Part shown: positions 29,743 through 38,964 of the stretch, piece by piece
Position numbering within the stretch: position 1 is the stretch's first letter
Layout of the letters: every line of letters starts with the position of its first letter
Assembly: GCA_009692305.1 (NCBI GenBank)
Contig: SHZK01000003.1
Location: 124,001 to 188,000, forward strand
Length of the DNA: 64,000 bases
Direction: 5' to 3'
Source of the DNA: Gammaproteobacteria bacterium
GTDB lineage: Bacteria; Pseudomonadota; Gammaproteobacteria; Pseudomonadales; Pseudohongiellaceae
Position numbers and translations under genes: made by a program
The notes under the pieces: generated by a model
The model's input: the letters and a program-made list of their open reading frames with translations, nothing else
Told to the model about the DNA's origin: nothing
Databases searched by the model: none

Positions 29743-31170
29743 ATGTTGATCCCTGTAATATTGGCCGGTGGTATCGGCTCCCGATTGTGGCCTGCCTCCA
29801 GAGCAATGCTGCCCAAGCAATTCATCAATTTTCCAGGCCAGAGCGGATCTCTGTTTCAGGCAACTATATTGCGCATCGAGGGCATTGCCGCACTGGGCAA
29901 TCCGATTGTGGTATGCAATGCCGATCATCGCTTTCTGGTAGCGGAGCAATTGCGCCAAATCCAAAAACAGCAGAATACTATTCTGCTCGAACCCGTGGGT
30001 CGCAACACCGCGCCTGCAGTTGCACTTGCTGCTATGACTGCACAGCAGTCTGCGGCTGATCCTATCCTGCTGGTGCTGCCCGCTGATCATGTAATTCAGG
30101 ACCAAGCAACTCTGCAAAAAATCATCACGCAAGGAATTGAACTTGCCCGTGCCGGTAAACTGGTCACGTTTGGAATAGTGCCGGGTAGTCCAGAAACAGG
30201 TTATGGCTATATCGAGCAGGGTGCTGCAATTGCAGGGACAGCGGCAGCGCAAGTCTCCCGCTTCGTGGAGAAGCCTGATCTGGCAACTGCACAAACCTAT
30301 GTTGCCAGCGGCAAATATCTATGGAATAGCGGTATGTTTATGTTCAGCGCTGCACGCTATCTGGAGGAATTGCAGCGTTTCGCGCCCGACATTTATGCCA
30401 GTTGTCATGGAGCTTTCGCAGCGCTGGAAATGGACAACGACTTTTGTCGCATTCCAGATGCCGCATTTCGTCAATGCCGCGCTGATTCAATTGATTACGC
30501 GGTGATGGAACACACGGCGGATGCGGTGGTTTTGCCATTGGCTGCGGGTTGGAATGATCTCGGCGCCTGGGACGCGCTGTGGGAAATACAAGCTAAAGAC
30601 CCTGGCGGCAATGTCGTGAGTGGAGACGTGCTGTTGCAAGACACGCACAATTGCTATGTGCAGGCCCAATCCAGGTTGGTAGCCTGCGTTGGCTTACTGG
30701 ATACCATCATTGTTGAAACCGCAGATGCGGTACTCGTGGCGCATAAAAATTCTGTGCAAGCTGTGAAGAAACTGGTTGCGCAACTGGAACAGCAGAACCG
30801 GCCAGAAGCCGTTTCCCATACCATCGTCTACCGCCCCTGGGGCTCCTATCAAGCGCTGGCAGTGGGTGCGGGTTATCAGGTAAAACATATTATTGTGAAT
30901 CCTGGGGCTGCACTGTCGTTGCAGCTACATCACCAGCGCGCCGAGCATTGGACGGCTATTAAAGGCATCGGCCAGGTTACCTGCGATGATCGGGAGTTCC
31001 GTTTGCTACCTAATGAATCAACCTTTATTCCGCTTGGTGCCAAGCACCGCCTGAGCAACCCTGGTACAGAGCCGGTGGAAATTATTGAGGTTCAGGTGGG
31101 CAACTATCTCGGTGAAGATGATATCGTTCGCTTTGAGGATCGTTATGGTCGCGTTTCTCAGACAATTTAG
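29743..31170 (+). CDS. manC: Mannose-1-phosphate guanylyltransferase/mannose-6-phosphate isomerase
   Basis: Bifunctional type II PMI/GMP (AlgA, WbpW, ManC family) that makes GDP-mannose for polysaccharides. The 475-residue protein begins MLIPVILAGGIGSRLWPASR and has the GMP domain motifs FVEKPDLATA and WNSGMFMF, then a C-terminal cupin isomerase domain (RPWGSYQALAVG, LSLQLHHQRAEHW, IPLGAKHRLSNPG, EIIEVQVGNYLGEDDIVR). It leads a plus-strand group with galU and manB that supplies GDP-mannose and UDP-glucose, though no glycosyltransferase is nearby. Confidence 0.93.
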   Translation: MLIPVILAGGIGSRLWPASRAMLPKQFINFPGQSGSLFQATILRIEGIAALGNPIVVCNADHRFLVAEQLRQIQKQQNTILLEPVGRNTAPAVALAAMTAQQSAADPILLVLPADHVIQDQATLQKIITQGIELARAGKLVTFGIVPGSPETGYGYIEQGAAIAGTAAAQVSRFVEKPDLATAQTYVASGKYLWNSGMFMFSAARYLEELQRFAPDIYASCHGAFAALEMDNDFCRIPDAAFRQCRADSIDYAVMEHTADAVVLPLAAGWNDLGAWDALWEIQAKDPGGNVVSGDVLLQDTHNCYVQAQSRLVACVGLLDTIIVETADAVLVAHKNSVQAVKKLVAQLEQQNRPEAVSHTIVYRPWGSYQALAVGAGYQVKHIIVNPGAALSLQLHHQRAEHWTAIKGIGQVTCDDREFRLLPNESTFIPLGAKHRLSNPGTEPVEIIEVQVGNYLGEDDIVRFEDRYGRVSQTI

Positions 31171-31199
31171 GCTAACAGTCAATCTGGGTTTTAAAACAA

Positions 31200-32072
31200 A
31201 TGGCTTCGATTAAAAAATGTCTATTTCCTGCTGCCGGCTATGGCACCCGGTTTTTACCGGCTACCAAGGCCATGCCTAAGGAAATGCTGCCGATTGTTAC
31301 CAAGCCGCTGATTCAATATGGAGTGGAAGAAGCGCTTGCTGCGGGCATAACTAATATGGCATTCGTTACCGGTCGTGGCAAACGCGCACTGGAAGATCAT
31401 TTTGACGTGAGTTATGAGCTTGAGCATCAGATTGCGGGCTCAGACAAAGAGAGTCTGTTAAGCGATACTCGTTACCTGATGGAGTATTGCACCTTTTCCT
31501 ATACGCGGCAGAATGAGGTGAAAGGGCTGGGGCATGCGATTCTCAGTGGTGAGTGTTTGATCGGCGATGAGCCGTTCGCCGTGCTGTTGGCGGACGATTA
31601 CTGCGTAGGAACAGGCGATCTGGTTCTGGCGCAATTGGTGCAATTGTACGCGCGCTATAAGTGCAGCATTGTCGCTATCGAAGATGTGCCCATTACGGAA
31701 ACGAGTCGTTACGGAATTATCGATGGTGAGGAAGAAGCGCCAGGAATATATCGTGTGCGTGACATGATAGAGAAACCTGCGCCAGCTGATGCCCCTTCTA
31801 CAATGGCGATAATCGGCCGCTATATTCTGACTCCCGACATCTTTGATGTAATTCGTGACACCCCGCCAGGTAAAAATGGAGAACTGCAAATTACCGATGC
31901 ATTGTTGCAGCAAGCCCGACACGGCAAGGTGATTGCCTACCGATTCAATGGTCGCCGTTTCGATTGTGGCAGCGTGGATGGTTTTATCGCCGCTACCAAT
32001 TACACCTATAGTCGAAATCAAAACCAGAATTTTAAACCGCCGGATTGGCGCGGGATTAATCAGACAAAATGA
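31200..32072 (+). CDS. galU: UTP-glucose-1-phosphate uridylyltransferase
   Basis: Makes UDP-glucose for envelope polysaccharides. The 290-residue product shows [20 protein letters not shown] then [50 protein letters not shown] and the C-terminal [12 protein letters not shown]. The stop overlaps the manB start by four bases (ATGA), so the two are probably co-translated. Confidence 0.96.
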   Translation: MASIKKCLFPAAGYGTRFLPATKAMPKEMLPIVTKPLIQYGVEEALAAGITNMAFVTGRGKRALEDHFDVSYELEHQIAGSDKESLLSDTRYLMEYCTFSYTRQNEVKGLGHAILSGECLIGDEPFAVLLADDYCVGTGDLVLAQLVQLYARYKCSIVAIEDVPITETSRYGIIDGEEEAPGIYRVRDMIEKPAPADAPSTMAIIGRYILTPDIFDVIRDTPPGKNGELQITDALLQQARHGKVIAYRFNGRRFDCGSVDGFIAATNYTYSRNQNQNFKPPDWRGINQTK

Positions 32073-33433
32073 CAGCAGAGCTGACGTGCTTCAAAGCGTA
32101 TGACATTCGTGGACGATTACCCGATCAGCTGAATGAAGATATAGCCTGGCGTATCGGCAGGGCTTATGCGGAGTGGTTGCGACCAAAGAGTGTCGTGGTT
32201 GGTTACGATATTCGACTGAGTAGCGAACGCTTGTGCGAGGCACTAACTGCGGGTCTGAATGATGCCGGAGTAGATGTGTTAAACATCGGTCAGTGCGGCA
32301 CCGAGGAAATCTACTTCGCCACCTCACATCTGCAAGTAGACGGCGGCATCGTAGTCACGGCCAGCCACAATCCGAAAAACTATAACGGTATGAAACTGGT
32401 GCGGGAGCATTCGATTCCGATCAGCGGTGACACTGGCCTCAACGAAATCAAGCGACTCGCCGAGCTCAACAATTTCAAGCCCGCAAATCGCCAGGGTTCA
32501 TCTACTGCGGTTGACACACGACCTGCCTATATCGAACACTTGCTAGGCTACATCGATCGTTTTTCACTCAAGCCTCTGACTGTAGTTTGCAATGCAGGTA
32601 ATGGTGGCGCTGGAGCGGTAATCGATATGCTGGAGCAGCACTTGCCTATCGAGTTTATCAAGCTGCAACACGAACCTGATGGTAATTTTCCGAATGGAGT
32701 GCCGAACCCGCTGCTAACCGAGAATCGCCAGGCTACGATTGATGCTGTGGTTGCGCATGGCGCAGATCTGGGTATCGCCTGGGACGGAGATTTCGATCGC
32801 TGCTTCTTTTTTGACGCAAGCGGGCGGTTTATCGAGGGCTACTATATCGTTGGCCTGCTCGCTGCCAGTTTCTTGCAGAAGCACCCTGGCGCCAGCATCG
32901 TGCACGACCCGCGCCTGACCTGGAACACAATTGAAATTGCCAGCAATGCAGGTGGAACAGCTGTGCAGAGCAAGACCGGCCACGCCTTTATCAAGGAGCG
33001 TATGCGCAAAGAGAACGCGGTATACGGTGGCGAGATGAGTGCACATCATTACTTCCGCGATTTTCATTACAGTGACAGCGGCATGATTCCATGGCTGTTG
33101 GTTATCGAGCTGATGTCGGGTCGAGGGCAACCGTTGGCATCGCTGGTGGATGAGCGCATAGCCGCATTTCCCGCCAGCGGCGAAATCAATCGGACGATCC
33201 AGGATCCGGCTGCGTTGCTGAGTTCTATCGAGCGCCAATATTCGCCAGCGGCTCTCAGCATCGATCACACCGATGGCCTGAGCATGAGCTTTGCAAATTG
33301 GCGCTTCAATGTGCGTATGTCTAACACTGAACCTGTGGTCAGACTGAATGTTGAGTCGCGCCACGATGCAGCATTGATGCAGACGAAAACCCAGGAGATC
33401 CTTGAATTTATGCAACAATACGAGGCACAATAA
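32069..33433 (+). CDS. manB: Phosphomannomutase (ManB/CpsG type)
   Basis: Interconverts mannose-6-phosphate and mannose-1-phosphate, the step before ManC. The 454-residue alpha-D-phosphohexomutase begins with [15 protein letters not shown] and has the phosphoserine loop [15 protein letters not shown], the metal-binding [12 protein letters not shown] and the sugar-binding [10 protein letters not shown], with [14 protein letters not shown] at the C-terminus. AlgC-like enzymes also act on glucose phosphates; the sequence alone does not exclude that. Confidence 0.94.
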   Translation: MTAELTCFKAYDIRGRLPDQLNEDIAWRIGRAYAEWLRPKSVVVGYDIRLSSERLCEALTAGLNDAGVDVLNIGQCGTEEIYFATSHLQVDGGIVVTASHNPKNYNGMKLVREHSIPISGDTGLNEIKRLAELNNFKPANRQGSSTAVDTRPAYIEHLLGYIDRFSLKPLTVVCNAGNGGAGAVIDMLEQHLPIEFIKLQHEPDGNFPNGVPNPLLTENRQATIDAVVAHGADLGIAWDGDFDRCFFFDASGRFIEGYYIVGLLAASFLQKHPGASIVHDPRLTWNTIEIASNAGGTAVQSKTGHAFIKERMRKENAVYGGEMSAHHYFRDFHYSDSGMIPWLLVIELMSGRGQPLASLVDERIAAFPASGEINRTIQDPAALLSSIERQYSPAALSIDHTDGLSMSFANWRFNVRMSNTEPVVRLNVESRHDAALMQTKTQEILEFMQQYEAQ

Positions 33434-33727
33434 ATGATACTGGAAGTCGTCGTACTGGCTATCAAGCCGGGCTCTACTGCCGAATTTGAATCTGCTTTCG
33501 CCAAGGCCAGGCTGATCATAGCCAGTATGCCTGGCTGTTTGCGCAATGAGTTACAGAAGTGCGTGGAAACACCGAACCGATATATCCTGTTTGTGCACTG
33601 GCGCAGTCTGGAAGATCACATGGTTGGTTTCCGGGAATCACCGCAATTCAAGCAGTGGAGAGCGTTGTTGGGAGGTTATTTCGACGGAGCACCATTGGTG
33701 GAGCACTATACTGAAATCAAGGGCTAG
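33434..33727 (+). CDS. Antibiotic-biosynthesis-monooxygenase (ABM) domain protein
   Basis: A 97-residue dimeric alpha/beta-barrel domain: VVVLAIKPGSTAEFESAF, a Met-Pro-Gly-Cys turn (ASMPGCLRNEL), YILFVHWRSLEDHMVGFRES and a C-terminal strand VEHYTEIKG. The family includes quinol monooxygenases such as YgiN, heme-degrading enzymes and polyketide oxygenases; substrate cannot be assigned. Its ATG directly follows the manB stop (TAAATG), so it belongs to the manC-galU-manB transcript although no functional link is known. Confidence 0.75.
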   Translation: MILEVVVLAIKPGSTAEFESAFAKARLIIASMPGCLRNELQKCVETPNRYILFVHWRSLEDHMVGFRESPQFKQWRALLGGYFDGAPLVEHYTEIKG

Positions 33728-33769
33728 ACAGCATTAAAGCACCTGTCTCGCCACCCTGATCGAACTATT

Positions 33770-34210
33770 TTATTCGGACCAAGCCATACGAACGCTGTGG
33801 GAGTCTTCCTCGACCAACTTGAATCCAGACGCCAGATGGAATTGCATGGCCGGATTGGTTTTCAAAACGCTTAAATGTACTGGCTTGCTTTTCGCGCGGG
33901 ATTTTTCCTTGACGCGTTCCATCAGAAAACGCCCGAATCCTTCATGTTGCCGCTCAGGGATTACCAGAATCATATCGAGCAATAAGTGATCTGGCTTGTC
34001 GGTCAGGTGAAAACTGCCGACGCGAATATCGTCAGACAACAACACTTGAAAATTTCGAACGGGCAGTGAAGTGACGAAGCCCTCGCGCTGCAGTAATTCG
34101 TCCCAGCCCCAGGCCTTGTCGATGTGGTTCTGCATGGTGCAGCGAAACAGATCAAACAGCCAATCCTGATCGTCGTTCACTCCCTTGCGTAATTGCAGTT
34201 GCCGAGTCAT
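33770..34210 (-). CDS. GNAT-family N-acetyltransferase
   Basis: A 146-residue GNAT-like protein: LRKGVNDDQDWLFDLFRCTM at the N-terminus, the acceptor region, LLLDMILVIPERQHEGFGRF with the pyrophosphate-binding R/Q-x-x-G-x-G/A-like turn, and LKTNPAMQFHLASGFKLVEE at the C-terminus. Substrate is unknown. The ATG at 34210 lacks a strong ribosome-binding site and lies seven bases after the pgi stop, so translation may be coupled to pgi; the frame is open back to 34240 inside pgi. Confidence 0.78.
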   Translation of the reverse strand: MTRQLQLRKGVNDDQDWLFDLFRCTMQNHIDKAWGWDELLQREGFVTSLPVRNFQVLLSDDIRVGSFHLTDKPDHLLLDMILVIPERQHEGFGRFLMERVKEKSRAKSKPVHLSVLKTNPAMQFHLASGFKLVEEDSHSVRMAWSE

Positions 34211-34217
34211 TCGCGTG

Positions 34218-35795
34218 TTACTTGTCCCAGTCTCGCGCACAATCTATCAGGTTGCGAGTTGAAGCATCCAGCGCAGTATTCGCCTGCTGCCCGCTCACTG
34301 CAACAAACAGCTCGCGCGACATTTTCTTGCCCAACTCCACGCCCCATTGATCAAATGCATTGATATTCCAGATAACGCTTTGCACATAGACCTTGTGTTC
34401 ATAAAGCGCCAGCAGGCTGCCAAGATTATAAGGGTCGAGTGCTTTCATGAGCAGTGTATTGCTCGGTTTATTCCCGGCCAGATTGCGAAATGGGGCGTTC
34501 TCATCTCGATATCCCTGCATCAGAGCAAGGCTCTGGCCCAGGCAATTTGCTAGCAGTTGTTGGTGGGCGACCTTGTCTGTGGTGGTCGTCGCCTTTGCCG
34601 CCACAATGAAGTCCACCGGAATAAAATTGCTACCCTGATGCAGTAATTGACCACAGGAGTGCTGTATATCGGTGCCGACTGCGCCCCAGACCGGCTCCCC
34701 TGTGAGATGTGTTACGGGTCGATGTGACGCATCGACACTCTTGCCAAGACTCTCCATCGATAATTGTTGCAAGTAGGTTGGCAATAGCCGCAGAGCCTGG
34801 CTGTAAGGGATGACGGCACTGCTGTGAGAGTCAAAAAAACCCCGATACCAGATCGCAATCAGTGCCAGTAAAACCGGCATGTTGTGTCGTGGTTCCGCGC
34901 TGTAAAAGTGTTGATCCATGGAATGGGCTCCGGCCAGGAGCTGTCTAAAACTTTTCATACCCAGAGTGAGTGCGATGGGTAGTCCAATGGCAGACCACAT
35001 CGAAAAGCGACCTCCCACCCAATCCCACAGCGGCAATATGTGCGTGTTGTCGATGCCGAAGGCGAGAGCCGCCTCTGCATTAGCGGTTGCTGCAAGGAAA
35101 TGCCTGGGCACTGCCGCTGCGGCGCCGGCATGTGCTTCCAGCCAATGCCGGGCAAATTGTGCATTGTGCAGAGTTTCCAGGGTGGTGAAAGTCTTGGAGG
35201 CGACAATGAACAGCGTAGTCTCCGGATTAAGAGCGGCGAGTACGCCGTCGATGTGAGCAGGATCGATGTTGGAGACAAAGTGCGTGCGCAGTTGCTGGTT
35301 TCTGGATGGCTGTAAAGCACTGACAACCAGTGCAGGACCCAGATCAGAGCCGCCAACACCGAGATTCACAATATCGGTGAAGGGCTTGCCGCTGAAACCA
35401 CATTTCGTGCCACTTTGTACCGCGTTTACCAGCGCTTGCATGCGGTCGAGTGTGGTTTGCACGACCGGGAATCGACTCGCAGCAGGGGGTTCCCGTAACG
35501 CAACATGCAATGCCGGGCGCTGCTCGCTGTGGTTTATGTGCGCGCCGGTAAACATCGCTTCGATGGCTGCTGGTACCTGTTGTTGCAGCGCCAGTTCTAC
35601 CAGTAAATCCAGCGTCTCCGCAGTCGCCAGGTTTTTCGAGAAATCGAGCAGGAGATTGTCGTGGCGCAGGGAAAATTGCTGAAATCGTTCTGGCGTACTG
35701 TTCAGTAATTGTACCAACTTGAAGTCTGGATGCTTGAATTGCGCGCTATGCAGTTGCAGCGATTGCCAGGCTGAAGTTTCTGTCGGGCTATTCAT
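34218..35795 (-). CDS. pgi: Glucose-6-phosphate isomerase
   Basis: Links glucose-6-phosphate and fructose-6-phosphate, feeding the mannose and UDP-glucose genes nearby. The 525-residue protein has the PGI signatures IVNLGVGGSDLGPALVVSAL, FIVASKTFTTLET, WVGGRFSMWSAIGLPIAL, the catalytic EPVWGAVGTDIQHSCGQLLH and INAFDQWGVELGK. Length is slightly below the 545-550 residues of most relatives, mainly at the termini. The start codon lies inside the first unit of a 13-bp tandem repeat. Confidence 0.95.
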   Translation of the reverse strand: MNSPTETSAWQSLQLHSAQFKHPDFKLVQLLNSTPERFQQFSLRHDNLLLDFSKNLATAETLDLLVELALQQQVPAAIEAMFTGAHINHSEQRPALHVALREPPAASRFPVVQTTLDRMQALVNAVQSGTKCGFSGKPFTDIVNLGVGGSDLGPALVVSALQPSRNQQLRTHFVSNIDPAHIDGVLAALNPETTLFIVASKTFTTLETLHNAQFARHWLEAHAGAAAAVPRHFLAATANAEAALAFGIDNTHILPLWDWVGGRFSMWSAIGLPIALTLGMKSFRQLLAGAHSMDQHFYSAEPRHNMPVLLALIAIWYRGFFDSHSSAVIPYSQALRLLPTYLQQLSMESLGKSVDASHRPVTHLTGEPVWGAVGTDIQHSCGQLLHQGSNFIPVDFIVAAKATTTTDKVAHQQLLANCLGQSLALMQGYRDENAPFRNLAGNKPSNTLLMKALDPYNLGSLLALYEHKVYVQSVIWNINAFDQWGVELGKKMSRELFVAVSGQQANTALDASTRNLIDCARDWDK

Positions 35796-35837
35796 TTACA
35801 CAACTCATGTACACAACTCATTTACATAACTCATTCG
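35792..35837. repeat. 13-bp tandem repeat over the pgi start
   Basis: Units TCATTTACACAAC (35792-35804), TCATGTACACAAC (35805-35817), TCATTTACATAAC (35818-35830) and a partial TCATTCG (35831-35837). On the minus strand every unit contains an ATGA/ATGT-type triplet, and the pgi ATG is the one in the first unit. Because the period is 13, the extra ATGs fall in different frames. Confidence 0.8.
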
Positions 35838-35892
35838 AACTGCTCACTCAAGCTGGCGTTTCGCCATCGATGCACACCAATCATTACAATCA

Positions 35893-36759
35893 CTATTCGT
35901 GCACGGCTTCCAGTTTGTCGGCAACCTGCGGGCGGGGTTTCCTGAACATGGCCATCCAGCCATTTTTCCGGTAAATACCGTAGATATCAACGAATGGGCG
36001 GTAATGCTGTACCAAAATATTATTGCTGTACTGGCTGTCGCCGAAATTATCCGGAAGCTTGCCTGCTGGGTAATACGCAGTTCCGAACAGGTAGTCCAGG
36101 AAATTGAATTCGGCGGAGAAATTCTTGTCGATCGCTTCCGGATGATTGGAATGATGCCAACGATGAAACTTCGGCGTACTCATGAAGTAACCGAGCCAGT
36201 GCGGGCTGCGGATATTGCCATGGCCGAAGCGACCCCAGAAGTCATTAAATGAAACGAACAAAAACGTCAGTGCCGGGTCGGGCTGCAGATAGGTGACGAG
36301 CATCAGATATGGTCCGGCAAAGAGCACCTTGTCGAGAATATGGAAGCGGCTGGTGGAAAAGGAGTCCAGTGCCAGCGAGCTGTGGTGTACTCGATGAAAC
36401 TGCCATAACAACGGAATCTTGTGGGCACAGTAGTGAGCCACATAGAACGTCACATGCCCCATAAGCAACAGCGCGATACAGTTCCAGAGCCAATGCGCAT
36501 TTAGGAGCACACCCTGTAGCGGCAATTTATCACCGCCATGTTGTTGTGCGTAAGTGGCCAGCCAGGCAATCAATGCCGCATTCAAGAACGAATGGAGATG
36601 TACGCGATGATAGGTATGGATGAGATCGTTGATGATACCGGGCCGTAGCATTTTCTGCTCATTCATGGGAAACAGGCGTTCGACCAGCGGAATCATCCAG
36701 ATCCACCCATAGAGTGACAGCATTCCCAACCATTGCGTGGTGGTTTCAGTTAATGTCAT
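35893..36759 (-). CDS. Sterol desaturase/fatty acid hydroxylase family membrane enzyme
   Basis: A 288-residue integral membrane di-iron enzyme. The three histidine boxes are visible: HYCAH (HX3H), HRVHH (HX2HH) and HRWHHSNH, between four or so hydrophobic segments (LNAALIAWLATY, CIALLLMGHVTFYV, PYLMLVTYL, LTFLFVSF). Family members hydroxylate or desaturate sterols, fatty acids or alkylglycerols; the substrate is not predictable. It stands alone on the minus strand upstream of pgi; the 169 bases before its ATG hold no obvious feature. Confidence 0.88.
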   Translation of the reverse strand: MTLTETTTQWLGMLSLYGWIWMIPLVERLFPMNEQKMLRPGIINDLIHTYHRVHLHSFLNAALIAWLATYAQQHGGDKLPLQGVLLNAHWLWNCIALLLMGHVTFYVAHYCAHKIPLLWQFHRVHHSSLALDSFSTSRFHILDKVLFAGPYLMLVTYLQPDPALTFLFVSFNDFWGRFGHGNIRSPHWLGYFMSTPKFHRWHHSNHPEAIDKNFSAEFNFLDYLFGTAYYPAGKLPDNFGDSQYSNNILVQHYRPFVDIYGIYRKNGWMAMFRKPRPQVADKLEAVHE

Positions 36760-36928
36760 AACCCAAACTCGATCGCCCTTGTTATAGCGCAGATTACCTG
36801 CTGCCGCTTATCCAGAGACCCGGTTCCCAAGGTCAATAAACACGCGGTCCGCAACCTGTAGAGCGCGATGCACTTTAGCAAAAATACAGTGAAGTTAGTA
36901 TGCTTGATTTCGCGGCACCGGGGCTGCT

Positions 36929-37570
36929 ATGAGCTTGGCAAACGCGAGTTTGAGTGGTTTTGTGTGCACCGCAGGATCACTGGATAAAAAACTGAATTAT
37001 GCTGGTTGTTATCACAATCGAGTACTCCGCACTTACTCCCTGTGCCTGTTTTTCCTTGGGCTCAGTTTCCTGACCCATCCGGCGAATTTTAGTCGGTGGC
37101 GATTCCTGCAAACAGTCCTGTTAATGCCCAACTATCCGACCGTATTTAATGGCGGGCTTTTCACTCCTGTGTTCTGGTCGATGACATGCTTAGCCCGAGT
37201 CAGTGGATGCCGTTGGGGCGTATCCGCCAATTCCTGATTGCTATGGTGGCAGGCTTATTATCAACAGTGGTTTCGGCCAGGGCTGCAGCTGGATCGACTC
37301 GGTATCGCCGCCATAGGCGGGGCACTGCTGCTCTTGTTCGGCTTTAATCAGATCGGGGCGGCGCCAGTATGGTTGGCTTTGGAGTCTATGGTCTCTTCTC
37401 GTGGCGCTGGCATGAGCGGTGTACCTGATGGGTTATTTGTTGCGCGTGCGTCACTTAAAGCAGGGGGTCGCGCTAGCCATGCCGGGTCTGGGTACAGAAA
37501 CTCCTTCAATTTATCTTGCCCAATTCTGGTGCGCCGGCGCGCCTATGTCGAAGCGCAAGCCGGGGATTGA
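36929..37570 (+). pseudogene. Degenerate membrane-protein-like stretch
   Basis: This stretch of about 640 bases has no convincing intact gene, but hydrophobic protein-like segments appear in all three plus frames: YSLCLFFLGLSFLTHP and FLQTVLLMPNYPTVFNG with PVFWSM in the frame from 36929; RIRQFLIAMVAGLLSTVV in the frame from 37184; IAAIGGALLLLFGFNQIG in the frame from 37238. This is the pattern expected of a membrane protein broken by frameshifts. The LMPNYPTVFNGGLF...FWS segment faintly recalls acyltransferase-3 (OafA) proteins, but I am not sure. It could also be non-coding DNA with chance hydrophobic frames. Confidence 0.3.
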
Positions 37571-37595
37571 ATCAGGCGCATTTATTCGGTAGTAT
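37567..37595 (+). promoter_or_regulatory. Sigma-70-type promoter for tRNA-Thr
   Basis: TTGAAT at 37567-37572 and TAGTAT at 37590-37595 are separated by exactly 17 bases, and are followed by a G+C-rich discriminator (GCGCGACC) typical of stringently controlled stable-RNA promoters. Transcription would start near 37602, about 40 bases before the tRNA. Confidence 0.7.
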
Positions 37596-37639
37596 GCGCG
37601 ACCTGATTGGAGCAGGAGTAAGCAACTCCAATTTCAAAT

Positions 37640-37717
37640 GCCGCTATAGCTCAGCTGTGGTAGAGCAGCTGACTTGTAATCAGCAGGTCCCGGGTTCGAC
37701 TCCTGGTGGCGGCACCA
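37640..37717 (+). tRNA. tRNA-Thr (anticodon TGT)
   Basis: The sequence folds into a full cloverleaf: acceptor GCCGCTA pairs with TGGCGGC, D-arm GCTC/GAGC, anticodon stem GCTGA/TCAGC with loop CTTGTAA (anticodon TGT, threonine), variable loop AGGTC, T-arm CCGGG/CCTGG with TTCGACT, discriminator A and encoded CCA. The D-loop has ten bases, so the total is 78 nucleotides, two more than E. coli tRNA-Thr(UGU). It appears to be a single-gene transcript. No duplicated 3' end marking an integrated element was seen nearby. Confidence 0.97.
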
Positions 37718-37884
37718 CTATCTTCCTCACCTGTTTCTCGCGGCAGCCAAGACCCAGCGCAGCTTCTGACTGAGACTGCTGTGGTCTTGGAAATAAGTCC
37801 CCAAATCTCAATTTCTTGTAGTCAATTCTTGATTCCACTATTCTTGGCGGCTTTCCAGTGGCTGGCTAAAGGTGAATTGTTTCC

Positions 37885-38937
37885 ATGTTGAATGAACGCG
37901 AAATACGTGAACTGGTGGCAGAAAACGGGACCTCGGTGAATAACGGTCGACCGATTGAGCAACTCGTCAGTGATGGCGAAATTCCCCGCTTAAAGGGTTG
38001 TACCGTGCTGACCGGCAAGGTCTCGGATTCAGTATTTGGCGACCAACTCGTCACCAGATCCGGTGCACCAATGCGACTCATGTTTCGCAATAATCGTATT
38101 TCCACGCACGATGTAAATCGAGGTGCGATCCCGTTCAAGGATCAGGTGCTGGCATTTAATCATGATCACATGTTGCAAATCGTCAAGCATGTGCTGGGTT
38201 CCTCACAATTCGAAGTGCCGGGATTGTTACCCAATTCCACGGTAATTCCCGCTGAGAATTTGCAGCTGGTCATGCTGGAGAACGTGCTGCGCATGTATAT
38301 GGCGGAAAGCTCCACCTCGACTTCGCTATATCAACATTGGATCAGTGCAAAAGCGGCAGGGGAGAAAGTCATGCACTATGCAGGCCATACCATGACTGTG
38401 GCGGAATTGACCCCCAATGGCGTGTTGCCCTACCTGATGGACACCCCCAGCACCAAGGACAAGGTTGATCGCACCATAGACTCCCAGTATTTGATCGATC
38501 AAGGCGTGTGCACCCAGGCCCAATACAACCAGATTCGTAACGCTTCCCTGATGGCATTCGGCATGATTTCCCAGTATCTCGCTGAGCGTGGCATGGTGCT
38601 GGTGGATACCAAGACAGAGCATGGCATCAACACCTGCGGTCAGATTGTCGCCGCCGATGAGTTGTACACGATGGACTCCTCGCGCTTCTGGCGCCTTGAT
38701 GCTGCGGGTCAATTACTGACCCGTGACGGCAAGCCGGTTTCGTTCTCCAAGGAATTTGCCCGCGGCATGGTGCAGAAACAGGATCAGCAGTTCACCGCAG
38801 AGCAAGCCAACGAGATTGCCGTGCGCTACATCCAGGGCTTGCAACTTTTGACTGGTGTGGCATTCGCACCCGATCTGCGCTCGCGCGATCAGCGCATCGT
38901 CGAGTCGACCAACCTGATACTGGATAGCTTGCTCTAG
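37885..38937 (+). CDS. purC: Long, divergent SAICAR synthase-like protein (PurC family)
   Basis: The PurC family joins aspartate to CAIR in purine synthesis. This 350-residue version has the family landmarks: LTGKVSDSVFG near residue 50, RNNRISTHDVNRGAIPFKDQ (compare SDRIS in PurC), TPSTKDKVD, VLVDTKTEHGIN (compare LVDTKFEFG) and DELYTMDSSRFW. It is about 110 residues longer than E. coli PurC and diverges at several normally fixed positions, for example TEHG for FEFG. It could be the organism's main PurC or a paralogue with changed specificity; no other purC is in the window. It follows the tRNA and is 28 bases ahead of the peptidase gene. Confidence 0.78.
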   Translation: MLNEREIRELVAENGTSVNNGRPIEQLVSDGEIPRLKGCTVLTGKVSDSVFGDQLVTRSGAPMRLMFRNNRISTHDVNRGAIPFKDQVLAFNHDHMLQIVKHVLGSSQFEVPGLLPNSTVIPAENLQLVMLENVLRMYMAESSTSTSLYQHWISAKAAGEKVMHYAGHTMTVAELTPNGVLPYLMDTPSTKDKVDRTIDSQYLIDQGVCTQAQYNQIRNASLMAFGMISQYLAERGMVLVDTKTEHGINTCGQIVAADELYTMDSSRFWRLDAAGQLLTRDGKPVSFSKEFARGMVQKQDQQFTAEQANEIAVRYIQGLQLLTGVAFAPDLRSRDQRIVESTNLILDSLL

Positions 38938-38964
38938 TACTGATCAAACTGACAGGAGCACTGC

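Noticed and set aside
37640-37717. tRNA-Thr as an integration site for a mobile island
   Set aside because: No direct repeat of the tRNA 3' end, integrase or mobility gene was found nearby.
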